Positions 9,546 through 18,801 are shown, counted from the first letter of the stretch. The stretch: DNA of 64,000 bases from Sulfitobacter sp. THAF37 (GCF_009363555.1 NZ_CP045378.1:19444-83443), one strand, 5' to 3'. Notes: generated from the letters alone by a model not told the origin. Numbers and translations are program-made.

Positions 9546-9929
9546 GATTTCCTCCCTTTGCCCAGTTGGGCGTCGGAGGAATTGATAGCAGAGCACACTT
9601 CACCGGTCTTTTATCTAAATTTACAGACTTTGTTAGCTCAGCTTAAATGATTTTCATAATCTACGGAACGACTACAGCCAGACCGGCCGCTCTCAAATCA
9701 GGTCGTTGGCATCGGCCAAGTTTGGCCGCTGCAATGTCTGTCTGACACGGATTGTACCAGTTCGCGCCCGACGCAGCATTGGTCAAAATGCGCTCTTTGC
9801 TGCCGAATGCGTCTGCGGCGTGTCCCAAAAAACAGGCGACCTGACAACGGCCATTCAAACTGCCTGTAAAATTTAGGTGTCAGCGCGGTGCTGATGTCTG
9901 GGTTTGGCGGGAGGATTGGAGGGCGTAAT
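9546..9929. other. Spacer with promoter of the transketolase/TRAP operon
   Basis: 384 bp between the divergent transketolase operon and the tyrosine recombinase gene. The first ~120 bp next to the operon is AT-rich, unlike its surroundings, and includes the palindrome TAAATTTA (9616-9623), which fits a promoter/operator zone. The remainder is GC-rich and has no convincing gene on either strand. Confidence 0.45.
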
Positions 9930-10562
9930 ATGCCAAGAGTCCAACTTCCCGCTGTCACCCCGAAACGAAGACCCTGGAACAAGGGCCGGATCATCGGCCA
10001 GAAACGACCACTGTTGCCGAAACAGGTCTGGGCGATCCGCGCGCGGCTCGAACTGTCGGGCAACCTGCGCGATCTTGCGCTTTTCAACGTGGCCATCGAC
10101 AGCAAACTGCGAGGATGCGATCTGGTGAAACTGGCGGTTGCTGATCTGGTCAAAGATGACCGCGTGCGGGAGCGAGTCTCTGTGATCCAGAGCAAAACCA
10201 AGCGGCCCGTTCAATTCGAACTGACGGAAAACACGCGCCAAACTGTCCTGGCTTGGGTCAAGTCGCCCGAGATGTTTGCGTGCCGGTACATGTTCCCGAG
10301 TCGGTTCCATGACCGCCCACACATCTCGACGCGCCAGTACGGTCGGCTCGTCCGCGACTGGGTGACCGCGATTGGTTTAGAACCGAGCGGGTATGGCACC
10401 CATTCGCTTCGTCGGACGAAAGCGGCCGAAATTTACCGAAAGACTGGCAATCTTCGCGCAGTTCAGCTGCTCCTTGGTCACACCAAAGTGGACAGCACTG
10501 TGCGCTACCTTGGCGTTGAGCTGGAAGACGCTCTGAGCATCGCCGAGCAGATCGACATTTGA
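9930..10562 (+). CDS. Short tyrosine recombinase (phage-integrase family)
   Basis: About 210 aa, containing essentially only the catalytic domain. The residues are present: Arg in KLRGCDL, His-x-x-Arg in GTHSLRRT, His in LLLGHTKVDS and the nucleophile Tyr in TVRYLGV. The N-terminal DNA-binding domain of larger integrases is missing, but this short form is common on alphaproteobacterial plasmids. The start at 9930 has GGAGGG seven bases upstream. The stop is only 17 bp before the left end of the Tn552/Tn5053-like transposon. It could resolve plasmid dimers, act as a resolvase for the transposon (which has no tniR), or be unrelated. Confidence 0.85.
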   Translation: MPRVQLPAVTPKRRPWNKGRIIGQKRPLLPKQVWAIRARLELSGNLRDLALFNVAIDSKLRGCDLVKLAVADLVKDDRVRERVSVIQSKTKRPVQFELTENTRQTVLAWVKSPEMFACRYMFPSRFHDRPHISTRQYGRLVRDWVTAIGLEPSGYGTHSLRRTKAAEIYRKTGNLRAVQLLLGHTKVDSTVRYLGVELEDALSIAEQIDI

Positions 10563-10579
10563 GCCACGTTGGCGGACGG

Positions 10580-10700
10580 TGTCACTGTACCCTCATTAAT
10601 CAGAATTGCCTTTAAAATTATCGTTTGTTTTCAGCGGCACGATGTACCCTTAATTTTCATATTGTACCGTTAATTGCCATACTGTACCCTTTATTAGCAT
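10580..10700 (+). repeat. Left transposon end with four TniA-binding-type repeats
   Basis: Copies of the TGTACCCTTAATT-type core start near 10586 (in the terminal repeat), 10643, 10663 and 10683. Spacing is 20 bp between the last three, so they lie on the same face of the helix. Multiple tandem sites at transposon ends are typical of the Tn5053, Tn552 and Tn7 group. Confidence 0.8.
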
Positions 10701-10749
10701 ACGGTCAGTTCTGTGGATAAGTGCTGACAGGAATAGGGCAGGGATTGGC

Positions 10750-12378
10750 GTGGTCAGCGAGCGTCTTGCAAAACATCGAGCAGCAGTCCTCCGTCCGATC
10801 CTGGAACTTGAGAAGAAGGGTGAGCCGATCAGTGCGGCAATCGGAGATGCTGCTTGGGAACTAGGTTTGGCGAAGAGCCACACCTGGTCGCTTTACCGCC
10901 GTTTGCGCGAGAACGATGGGCGGGCCGCAGCACTGGAACTCAGTCGCCGGGGGCCGAAACCGGGGTCGAAACGGATCGCGCGAGAAGTCGAAGACCTCAT
11001 CGATGAACGCCTACGGCGCTATTATCTGGTCCGCGAACGCTCCAGCTTTCTGCGAATTTGGCGTGAGATCCGTTCGGAATGCGAGGCAAAGGGCTTCCAG
11101 CCACCGGCACGAAAAACGCTGAAAGCTCGGCTCGATGCAATGGACGAGAAAGAGATTGTTAGAAAGCGCCGTGGTGCCAAGGAGGCGAACAAGACTTTTG
11201 CGGCACGTCCGGGCCGGCTTGCGGTTGGAACGCCACTGGAAATTGTTCAGATCGATCACACCTTGGCCGACATCATTTTGGTCGATCACGTGGATCGGCG
11301 ACCGCTTGCGCGCCCATATTTGACGGTAGCCATCGATGTTGCAACCCGGATCGTTCTCGGGGTCTTCGTCAGCTTTGATGCACCATCAGTTCTTTCGATC
11401 GCGCTCTGCCTCGATCATTGTGTGCGTCGGAAATCGATCCACGTCCCAGGGAAGCTGGAAGAATTGGTCTGGCCGACATCCGGCATCCCGAAGGCGATCC
11501 ATGTCGATAACGCGCAGGAGTTCCACAGCGACGCCTTCTCATCGGCCTGCGAAGATTGGGGCATTGCCGTCGAGTACCGCCCGCCTGGTGCAACGCACTT
11601 CGGAGGTCATATCGAACGTTTGATCGGAACGGCCATGGGGGCTGTTCATGTTTTGCCCGGGACCACGCAATCCTCCGCTGCCGAGAAGGGCGATTATGAC
11701 AGCGAGAAACATGCGGCTCTGACCCTGGCCGAGTTCGAGGACTGGCTTCATCTGGAGATTTGCCGCTACCACAATACCCGCCACGAAGCCCTCGGGCGAA
11801 CGCCGCTGGCCGCTTGGGCTGACTTGGGCGGAGACACTGCGGGGCGGCAGGTTGTCGATGTCGAAGCCTTCCGGACAAGCTTCCTGCCTTTTGAGTTGCG
11901 CCAGCTCGGGCGCACTGGGATCACTCTCTTTGGGGTGCACTACTGGAGTGATGCCTTCGCGTCGTTGGTCGGACGGGGCAGCGGCAAGGTGCAGGTGAAG
12001 TACGACCCGCGGGACCTGTCGCAGGTCTGGGTTCTCGTCAATGATGGCCGCATGATCCCGGCTCGGTATCGGGATCTGAGCCACCCTCGGATATCGCTTT
12101 GGGAAAGTCGTCGGGCGCGGAAGGAATGGCAAGACAGGCATGGCGGTCGGATCAACGAGAAGGCCTTGTTCCAGGTGATCGACGCGCAGAGACGACTGGC
12201 CGAGGCGGCGCGTCAGAAGACAAGGACCGCCCGTCTGGAGAGCGAACGCGAGACGCGGCTTCCCAAGCACCAGCCGCGCCGCGATCCGTCCCGAGAAATG
12301 TTCGCCATCGACACTGGTAACCCAGACCTCCCCACTTATCCGATTGAAGAGTTTGATGACCCCAGAAGAAAGAATTGA
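10750..12378 (+). CDS. tniA: TniA-type DDE transposase
   Basis: 542-aa transposase of the Mu/Tn552/Tn5053 group with an integrase core. The catalytic triad is visible as Asp in QIDHTLADI, Asp in AIHVDNAQEFHSD and Glu in GGHIERLIGT. The N-terminal third carries helix-turn-helix segments that would bind the end repeats; the C-terminus is a basic Mu-type beta domain and tail. The start is a GTG with an AGGG-type ribosome binding site. The downstream tniB overlaps it, as expected for a coupled operon. Confidence 0.92.
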   Translation: MVSERLAKHRAAVLRPILELEKKGEPISAAIGDAAWELGLAKSHTWSLYRRLRENDGRAAALELSRRGPKPGSKRIAREVEDLIDERLRRYYLVRERSSFLRIWREIRSECEAKGFQPPARKTLKARLDAMDEKEIVRKRRGAKEANKTFAARPGRLAVGTPLEIVQIDHTLADIILVDHVDRRPLARPYLTVAIDVATRIVLGVFVSFDAPSVLSIALCLDHCVRRKSIHVPGKLEELVWPTSGIPKAIHVDNAQEFHSDAFSSACEDWGIAVEYRPPGATHFGGHIERLIGTAMGAVHVLPGTTQSSAAEKGDYDSEKHAALTLAEFEDWLHLEICRYHNTRHEALGRTPLAAWADLGGDTAGRQVVDVEAFRTSFLPFELRQLGRTGITLFGVHYWSDAFASLVGRGSGKVQVKYDPRDLSQVWVLVNDGRMIPARYRDLSHPRISLWESRRARKEWQDRHGGRINEKALFQVIDAQRRLAEAARQKTRTARLESERETRLPKHQPRRDPSREMFAIDTGNPDLPTYPIEEFDDPRRKN

Positions 12379-13213
12379 CCGCATCCGCAGCGATCATTGG
12401 ATCGCATTCGACCGTGCCACGATTGTTCTCAACCGATTGACGTCCCTGATGGAAATGCCGCAGCAGAGCCGGATGCCTGGCCTGATGGTCTATGGCAGTT
12501 CCGGTATTGGCAAGACGATGATCGCCAAGCGCATGGCCAGCAAGTATCCGACGCAGTACAACGCAGAACTGGGCATCACGAAGACCCCCATCCTGCTGGT
12601 TCAGGCGCCGCCAGCGCCGGACGAGCGACGCTTCTACCAGCACATCCTTTCGACGATCGGGGCGCCGATGTGGGGGCGGCATACCGTGTCCGAACTTGAG
12701 GTCCGCGCGCTCAGTCATCTTCGGGATATGGACCTGAAGATGCTGATGATCGACGAGGTGCACAATCTGCTTGCCGGTAGTTACCGGGAGCAACGCCGGT
12801 TCCTGAACATGCTGCGGTTCTTGGCCAACGATCTCTGTGCCTCGCTTGTCGTTTTCGGTGTCAACGAAGCGCTCGAGGCCGTCCGCGGTGACGACCAACT
12901 GGCCCGTCGCCTGGACGAACACTACCTGCCGCTCTGGGAGGACGACGTGGAGTTCTCTCGGCTCATCCAAACGCTGATTGCCGCGATGGCACTTGAGCAG
13001 CGGTCGGGCCTCACGGTTGCGTCGCTTCGGACAATCCTGAAAGTGACGGGCGGTGTGACCTCGCGCGTGTTCATCATGATCAAGTCCTTGGCCATCGATG
13101 CGATCGAGACGGGTGAGGAGCGGATCACCGATGAGGCCGTTCAGGCCTGGCAGCCGGTATGGGCGAAGCATGCTTGGAGCATTCCGCGCCAACCCATCGC
13201 GGAGTTCGGGTGA
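12356..13213 (+). CDS. tniB: TniB-type AAA+ ATPase, transposition regulator
   Basis: 285-aa AAA+ protein that would activate TniA and help choose the target. Walker A is GSSGIGKTMIAKRM and Walker B is MLMIDEVHNLL, with a further sensor region SLVVFGVNEAL. The ATG at 12356 overlaps the end of tniA by 23 bp; a TTG four codons upstream is an alternative. The stop overlaps the GTG of tniQ. Confidence 0.9.
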   Translation: MTPEERIDRIRSDHWIAFDRATIVLNRLTSLMEMPQQSRMPGLMVYGSSGIGKTMIAKRMASKYPTQYNAELGITKTPILLVQAPPAPDERRFYQHILSTIGAPMWGRHTVSELEVRALSHLRDMDLKMLMIDEVHNLLAGSYREQRRFLNMLRFLANDLCASLVVFGVNEALEAVRGDDQLARRLDEHYLPLWEDDVEFSRLIQTLIAAMALEQRSGLTVASLRTILKVTGGVTSRVFIMIKSLAIDAIETGEERITDEAVQAWQPVWAKHAWSIPRQPIAEFG

Positions 13214-14148
13214 CCGTGAACCCATTGCCGCGTCGACCGCCACCGGTATCCGACGAGCTTCTCTCGAGCTGGATCGGGCGGTTGGCCCGGGCCAATCATT
13301 GTTCCGTCGAAGAGCTTTGCGGCTATCTCGGTTTGGGGCAGGGCAGGGTGCCGGAGCATGCGGGTGACCTTGGGCATGTGAACTGGGCTCGGCTATGTCC
13401 GGCGGTTCAGCAGACCCGGGATGAGATCGCGGCCATGACCCTCCCGGACACGACGCATCATCCCGCTCAATGCGTATCTAGCGATGACTTCCAAAGTTGC
13501 GCAAACTGCTCGAAACAAACCTCGGGACTGGTCCTGCGCCACTGGCGCTTCGCCTGGTCGCTGACTTGCGAAAACTGTGGTCGACCTCTTGTGGCGAGGC
13601 ATCCGGCCGATGGTCTATCAAACAGGCTACGTGTCCGCGCCGCTCGGGGCGCGGCATTGCTGAAGACGGCGGTTGCCGCCGCCGATCTGAGGCACATGCA
13701 GCGGATCAGCCATACGCTGTGCCTCTTACAAGTACTTGAGTTGGTATACAGCGTGCCACTCACGTCGCGGTGTCAACTGGAGCGGTCAATAGCACTCGCA
13801 GCTGTCGATGTCTGCTCAGCCCGTCCATTATTGGGAGTGGCCATCTTGCTGCGCGGAAATGAACAAGCATTCTGGGATCTCCGACGCGCCTTTCCTCAGC
13901 GCAGACGTTTGATTGAGAAGGTGCGCAAGCTGTCGATGAACCTCGATATGCGACTTCCGCGAAGACGTCGGCAGGAAAGCAGTCCCGTTGACCGATCTGC
14001 CAGGGCGACGTCGCCCAAAAAGACGTCTGCGCAGGCCCTAGACGCTGCCCGTCAGGCCATCTCCGAGCTCGGTGCCGATGCAGATCGTCAAGCGCTTCTG
14101 GCACGAGCCGATGCAATCTGGAAGCGCCAAAGCTGTGTCAGCCACTGA
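13210..14148 (+). CDS. tniQ: TniQ family protein
   Basis: 312-aa TniQ/TnsD-like protein. The N-terminus PVSDELLSSWIGRLARANH is the family signature, followed by paired cysteine motifs (CANC and CENC) that would bind zinc. The GTG start at 13210 overlaps the tniB stop. TniQ proteins connect target recognition to the AAA+ regulator. No Cas genes accompany it, so guide-RNA targeting is not indicated. Confidence 0.87.
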   Translation: MTVNPLPRRPPPVSDELLSSWIGRLARANHCSVEELCGYLGLGQGRVPEHAGDLGHVNWARLCPAVQQTRDEIAAMTLPDTTHHPAQCVSSDDFQSCANCSKQTSGLVLRHWRFAWSLTCENCGRPLVARHPADGLSNRLRVRAARGAALLKTAVAAADLRHMQRISHTLCLLQVLELVYSVPLTSRCQLERSIALAAVDVCSARPLLGVAILLRGNEQAFWDLRRAFPQRRRLIEKVRKLSMNLDMRLPRRRRQESSPVDRSARATSPKKTSAQALDAARQAISELGADADRQALLARADAIWKRQSCVSH

Positions 14149-14170
14149 CGCAGCGCCCTGTGGATATATT

Positions 14171-14242
14171 GCAATTAAGGGTACAGAATCTGCCGAAAAC
14201 GCTTCCAATCCGCAGAATCTGATTAATTAGGGTACAGTGACA
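14171..14242 (-). repeat. Right transposon end with two TniA-binding-type repeats
   Basis: Two inverted copies of the core occur, AATTAAGGGTACA near 14173 and AATTAGGGTACAGTGACA ending at 14242. The terminal copy mirrors the left end with one difference in the first 20 bases. The asymmetry (two copies versus four) is normal for this transposon group. Confidence 0.8.
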
Positions 14243-15192
14243 ATCGCCATGGCGTGACGGGCGTGTTGGACATCGGGATCCAGCCACTTGTCGTAGTTGC
14301 GCTTGTTCCAAGCCGCGAAATGACCCGTCTTGAGAATCTGCGGCCAATCGGTTGGGCGCCAGAGCTTCAGTTTGCGCTCGGGATCGTCCGAGAAATACTT
14401 GAAGTTGTCGAGCAACAGGGAACCTAGCTGCCAAAGAAGCGCGACTAGAAGTACGCCAAGCGGAACAACCAAAAGCCAAGACCATCCGAGTGCAACGCCT
14501 GCGGCCAAAGCCGCCCCGACCCCGAACGTGACGCCCCAGACCAAGGTGCGGACAACTGCCGTTCGCAGTGATGCCACCGTGTCGAAGACCCCGATGAATG
14601 TTGGCTGAACGTTTCCCTGATTTTCTTCGCCTACGAGCGGAAAGCTCGAATACTTCTTGCGAAATCGCTTGCCGAGTTCTTCACGGTTCTTGAAGTAAGG
14701 ATCTTGTCCGCGCGGTTTTCCAGCACCGTGATTATACACGAATTTTACAGCGTCCTTGGCGATCTTGCGCAATCCGGGGCCGTAACGCGGGACCGGCGAA
14801 CCATCTGGCATCTGCGTCGGGACACCGCAGAGGTTCATAACGTTTGCAAGTGCTCTTACTGTGTAGGCCCCGCGCGAGAACCCAAACAGCAACACACGGT
14901 CGCCGGGCTCGTAATGGGCGATGATCTGCTCGTAGCAATCGATTATGTTGTGGTCGATGCCAGTTCCGACGGCGCTTTCCAGGATGGGCTTGATCCGACC
15001 GAAAAACCCACCGCGTTCTCCTGTTCCCAAGCCCGGGTCGTAAAAAGCCACTTGGTCCTTAGGGCTAATTGGTGAATCTGGGCCGGGACGCATGGCTCGA
15101 TACATCTTGTAAACATTCGACAGCCGTTGGTCTGGCCTGGCGCCACCCATCTGGCCGGTTCCGTCCGAGAATATGCAGATGTTCTTTACCAT
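14227..15192 (-). pseudogene. DUF2235 alpha/beta-hydrolase-like protein, truncated by the transposon
   Basis: The first ~317 residues match the DUF2235 family, whose members include type VI phospholipase effectors. FSDGTGQ near 9-15, the lipase-type GFSRGAYTVRALA near 105-117 and two hydrophobic membrane segments near 215-265 are seen. The frame runs into the transposon right end: the last four residues and the stop are encoded by its inverted repeat. The break falls in the conserved ARHAMAI segment, where relatives continue. The missing 3' part is not found beside the left transposon end. The nucleophile elbow is retained, so a shortened product could still be made. Confidence 0.82.
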
Positions 15193-15366
15193 TTGTCGCC
15201 CTATTCAAGAACACGAAGTACAGTCAAAATCCTAAACCTGCAGCAGTTCTGCCAAGCTAGGAGAGAGTGCAGCGGAAATGTTTCGCCCGAGTCGGGAAAA
15301 ATTAGAACATAGTGGAAACACATATGTCTACCTGATATTGTGACACATGAGAAGGGATTGCCCAAT

Positions 15367-15642
15367 ATGTTGGATACGATGCAGCAAATGGAAGTGTTCC
15401 CGACGACAGTCGATCTCAAGCGGGTCGACCTGTCTATCAACATGCGGCGCTTCTATAGAATGAGTGTTCAACCAGACCTGTTTGGCGGCGCATGCCTCGT
15501 GCGGGAATGGGGCCGTATCGGGTTTCGAGGGCAGATGATGATCGAATTTCATGATGACGAGGGCAAGGCTGTCACGGCGCTCATGAAGCTCCATGCTAGC
15601 AAAAAGCAGCGAGGGTATAGGGCAGCCGTGGCGCAGAACTAA
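15367..15642 (+). CDS. Small WGR-domain protein
   Basis: 91 aa, almost all a WGR domain (named after the Trp-Gly-Arg in REWGRIGFRGQ near residues 47-57). In PARP-type proteins WGR binds nucleic acid ends; stand-alone copies are frequent on alphaproteobacterial plasmids and their role is unsettled. The ATG at 15367 has AGAAGGG upstream; a GTG nine codons earlier is also in frame. It is divergent from the DUF2235 remnant and lies close to the Hachiman operon. Confidence 0.8.
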   Translation: MLDTMQQMEVFPTTVDLKRVDLSINMRRFYRMSVQPDLFGGACLVREWGRIGFRGQMMIEFHDDEGKAVTALMKLHASKKQRGYRAAVAQN

Positions 15643-15873
15643 GATTGAATTTTAGAGAAGAAGATTTCGCATAGCATGTATTTCGCGTTTGTTTTCGGCA
15701 ACCGGATCCTCCACCTTTCGGCGGTCCAGAATCCGTAGGCAGCTTAAGACCAACCGGGCACCAGTCATGGCTGGATCAGAGCCCAGTGGCAGGTCACCGC
15801 ACACCAGGAAGAGCATAAACTCGAATACGAGCCAATTAATGAGCGATAGCCGATGGCAGCTCTGTGTTGATGA
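15643..15873. other. Spacer without a recognisable gene
   Basis: 231 bp between the convergent WGR and DUF3223 genes. One short frame exists but has no ribosome binding site or domain. No T-rich hairpin terminator is evident. Confidence 0.4.
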
Positions 15874-16161
15874 TCAGTAACACGCTCGAAAGGAGAATTT
15901 TTCTGTCGTTCCATCGACGCGGTTGACCCAGAAGCAGCGCGTTCCGTAATCCGCCGTTCTTACACTGAAGCTTTCAATTCCCGGGCCGATCTTTTCGGCG
16001 GCTTCGGGATGCATATGCATGAGATGCGTTAGTATTTCGGCGTCTTCATTGGTTACCTTGTCACCCAGTTCATATTTGTACAGCATATCCCTAAAAAAGT
16101 CGTTTGCGTCTCCTTTCCTCGCGAATGAGAGCGATCCGATCTCTACTGGCTTTGCGGGCAT
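15874..16161 (-). CDS. DUF3223 (DCL-like) protein, third gene of the Hachiman operon
   Basis: 95 aa that match the DUF3223/DCL family throughout: FARKGDANDFFRDML near 13-27, a central HMHPEAAEKIG, and YGTRCFWVNRVDGT near 72-85. Plant relatives act in plastid rRNA processing and occur as a C-terminal domain in RNA polymerase V, suggesting nucleic-acid binding. The gene starts 18 bp after the hamB stop on the same strand and is probably co-transcribed. It is not one of the two described Hachiman components; it may be an accessory or a passenger. Confidence 0.8.
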   Translation of the reverse strand: MPAKPVEIGSLSFARKGDANDFFRDMLYKYELGDKVTNEDAEILTHLMHMHPEAAEKIGPGIESFSVRTADYGTRCFWVNRVDGTTEKFSFRACY

Positions 16162-16179
16162 AATCGCTTCCTCTCTACT

Positions 16180-18801
16180 CTATTCGCTGAATTCGTGGCC
16201 CGCTTCCGGATCATCAAGGCCCGATACCTGCAGCGTTTCCCTGACGATAAGGTTAGGCAGGTCCATCCCGGCGAAATTCGGGCCATGCTGATTAATCCAG
16301 GCCAGGCAACCTTCCTTGTCCAGATCGTCGCGCGCAATCTTCTCATACAAGGCCACCGCAGACATGCGGGAAAGCCCTAGTTCCATTAATGAGAGAAGCG
16401 TGATGCTGGAGACGCCAAACTCAAGCGCTATCCCGATGTCAAAGTCTTCATCAATCAGGTCCTCGCGCTCGGCTTCAGTCAAGAACAGGCGGAGGACATC
16501 CATATAGGCGGAAATATACTTCGGTGCCTTGAATCTTGCTGTCTCTTCCACCATGCTCATCGTTTCGCGAATGAGCACTGGAAGCTTGAACGATCTGTTG
16601 TTTCGTTGCTGATACTCTATACGCTTCCTGATAATTGCAGCCAAAGACAATCCTTTCAGCCACTCGACAACCACGAGCGCGTGCAGGGGAATGAGACTGT
16701 CTGGCAGGAAGACAGGATACAAATTTGCGTTAATCCGTCGCATGACGGTGACGTACCTGTCGTACGCATCGACGCTTTCCGAAGGCGCGAGCAGCAGATT
16801 TTCGATATTGCCTTCGTACTTTCGAAAAGCTTCCAGCAAACGCTGCAGGCCCACCGCGCTGACGCCTGGATGTCTTACTAGAACATCCTGCGTAATATTG
16901 ATCAGCGCCGAAATACCTTCGAGGCTTCTATCGAGTTTCCGGAGCGCATCTGGAGAATGCCGTTTCGCAAATGCGGCATCGGAAAGCGTACCAAGACGAA
17001 TATATGTATTGAGGAGGTAAGCCCCGACCTGTTCGAATTCTTCGCCTTGCGCAAGATCGGCCAAAGAGTCGATGTTTCTGTTCTCAAGATACGCAGCCAG
17101 TTCATCGGTGGAAGATATAACGACGTCAGTTTCTCTCTTGATCGGGTAGCGTGAGCGCTTCGGCACGCCGACGGGCCATGCTTTTTCATCCTTTGGATCG
17201 ATACAGATAATATTGCCTTGGAATTCGTTTCCCCAGCGACCGGCCCGTCCCGCGAGGTTCCAGAAGTCGTGCGGCTCCATCGGGTTCCCACGGCCCTTCC
17301 GGGGACCGCGCACAACGATGGTCCTGCAAGAGAGATTTACTCCTTCAATCAGCGTCGAGGTGCAGGCAAGAAATCTTATCTTGCCGTCGCGGAACAGCCT
17401 CTCAACCTCGGTGCGGATGAGAGAGGGCATGTTTCCATAGTGAAAAGCGACACCACGTTCGACCAGCGGCGCGAGCTGATAATTACGGTGGACCCCTTTG
17501 CGGGCCAGATCAGCCAGGTCCAGCAATTCCTGATCATCTGTCTTCTCCGAGCCTTCCAACTGGCTGATAAGGAGCGCGACGTCCTCCGCTTCAGCCGCGC
17601 CGTTGCAGTAAACCAGTGTGCCGCCGCGACCGCCTGCCGCCGCTGCGATAAACGCCAGCCTTTTTTTCAGGCCCGCAGGCTTGTTTGACAGTTTAAGCGT
17701 GCCCAGTGGTATGGGTGAATCGCCCCAGACAAGGTCCAGCGACCACTCCTTGGGCTTCCGAGGCACTTGCTCGGCTAGGATCACGTTCTGCAGAACGGTT
17801 GGCATATCGGTATTGACCGACGTTTTCGGCATATCGTTCGGCGCATCCTCAAGCAGTTCTCCGGGATTTTGTGTCGAAGGACTTACAAACACGACCTTCA
17901 TCATCGGGTTCTGCCGAGACACCCGCTCGATTGCATCCTGCAGTATTACACCACGCTGATTGTCTCCGATCTTGTGCGCTTCATCAACAATGAGAAGGTC
18001 TACACTGAAGTCCTCCCCGAGAAGATTGACAAGCAGGTGCAAACGCTCCTGCGTGAATACGAAGACGGCTTTCTTGTCTCCCGTCGTAGATGAGAAATAA
18101 ACTTCCGTCAGCGGTAGCGACGTGATCTCGATGCCGGTGTCCGACTGACATAGCTCCTTCAGACTGAGTTCAATCTCACTCACCAAAGCCCGGGTTGGGG
18201 CAAGGTAAACGGCGATCTTTGTCTTGCTCGTGCGAACGTGATCGAGCAGCCACTGCAAAACGAGGTAAGTTTTTCCGGACGCGGTTGGCGCGGACGCTGA
18301 AAGCCAGCCGGCGCCGGAAGAGGCGCCCGCCCATAGTTCTTTCTGAAAATCGTTGACGCCTATCCATTTTCCGCTCGATTCAAGGAGTATCGAGTCCTCG
18401 AAACGTCTTCTGTTGGCTTCAAGGCGCATCGACACGCCCAGTCTGCCCTCAAGATCGGGAGCGATCCGGTTTCGCAGTATTGCCAGCTCGACGGACCTGC
18501 GATTGGACAGCTTTTCGAGGAGGACAGCCCCCGCATCCCGCACTTCCGGCGAAGTTTCGAGTGTGACGGCAGCGGTTGCGATCCGCAGCGCCGCCTCCTG
18601 ATGCGTTCGTTCGGTTGATCTGGCCAAAAGGCTTCCGGCCAAAAGAAGCTGCTGCCAGTCAAAGCTCTTCTTTGGGTCAGCGGATTCATGGATTGCGTCC
18701 AGATTTGTTATCTCAGTCGCCACTGTGATCTGAGTCAACCTGATAATATCATCACGAAGCGCCTCACCCGACAGCCAATCAAAGAGTTCGGTATCTTTCA
18801 T
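16180..18801 (-). CDS. hamB: HamB-like superfamily 2 helicase (Hachiman defence)
   Basis: 873-aa DEAH-box helicase. Walker A APTASGKT is at 171-178, DEAH at 273-276, and the motif VI region NLAGRAGRWG lies near 510. The ~150-residue N-terminal helical extension and the ~330-residue C-terminal part without enzyme motifs fit HamB. It overlaps the DUF1837 gene hamA by 4 bp, the defining Hachiman pair. In the studied system HamB senses aberrant or invading DNA and releases HamA to degrade DNA. The assignment is based on the gene pair and motifs. Confidence 0.88.
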   Translation of the reverse strand: MKDTELFDWLSGEALRDDIIRLTQITVATEITNLDAIHESADPKKSFDWQQLLLAGSLLARSTERTHQEAALRIATAAVTLETSPEVRDAGAVLLEKLSNRRSVELAILRNRIAPDLEGRLGVSMRLEANRRRFEDSILLESSGKWIGVNDFQKELWAGASSGAGWLSASAPTASGKTYLVLQWLLDHVRTSKTKIAVYLAPTRALVSEIELSLKELCQSDTGIEITSLPLTEVYFSSTTGDKKAVFVFTQERLHLLVNLLGEDFSVDLLIVDEAHKIGDNQRGVILQDAIERVSRQNPMMKVVFVSPSTQNPGELLEDAPNDMPKTSVNTDMPTVLQNVILAEQVPRKPKEWSLDLVWGDSPIPLGTLKLSNKPAGLKKRLAFIAAAAGGRGGTLVYCNGAAEAEDVALLISQLEGSEKTDDQELLDLADLARKGVHRNYQLAPLVERGVAFHYGNMPSLIRTEVERLFRDGKIRFLACTSTLIEGVNLSCRTIVVRGPRKGRGNPMEPHDFWNLAGRAGRWGNEFQGNIICIDPKDEKAWPVGVPKRSRYPIKRETDVVISSTDELAAYLENRNIDSLADLAQGEEFEQVGAYLLNTYIRLGTLSDAAFAKRHSPDALRKLDRSLEGISALINITQDVLVRHPGVSAVGLQRLLEAFRKYEGNIENLLLAPSESVDAYDRYVTVMRRINANLYPVFLPDSLIPLHALVVVEWLKGLSLAAIIRKRIEYQQRNNRSFKLPVLIRETMSMVEETARFKAPKYISAYMDVLRLFLTEAEREDLIDEDFDIGIALEFGVSSITLLSLMELGLSRMSAVALYEKIARDDLDKEGCLAWINQHGPNFAGMDLPNLIVRETLQVSGLDDPEAGHEFSE

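Larger units (their letters stand above)
10580..14242 (+). mobile_element. Tn552/Tn5053-like transposon carrying tniA-tniB-tniQ
   Basis: A 3.66-kb element bounded by near-perfect inverted ends beginning TGTCACTGTACCCT. TniA-type binding repeats with the core TGTACCCTTAATT lie inside both ends: four on the left, two on the right. Three overlapping genes encode the DDE transposase, the AAA+ regulator and TniQ. There is no tniR resolvase and no resistance cargo. The bases flanking the two ends (GACGG on the left, ATCGC on the right) do not match, so the expected 5-bp target duplication is absent. The right end lies inside a DUF2235 gene. Confidence 0.85.

Noticed and set aside
12152..13243. Minus-strand frame of 363 codons opposite tniB
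   Set aside because: No domain; tniB on the plus strand has intact AAA+ motifs and operon overlaps.
10580..14242. CRISPR-associated transposon
   Set aside because: TniA, TniB and TniQ are present, but there is no Cas gene, guide-like RNA or repeat array in or near the element.
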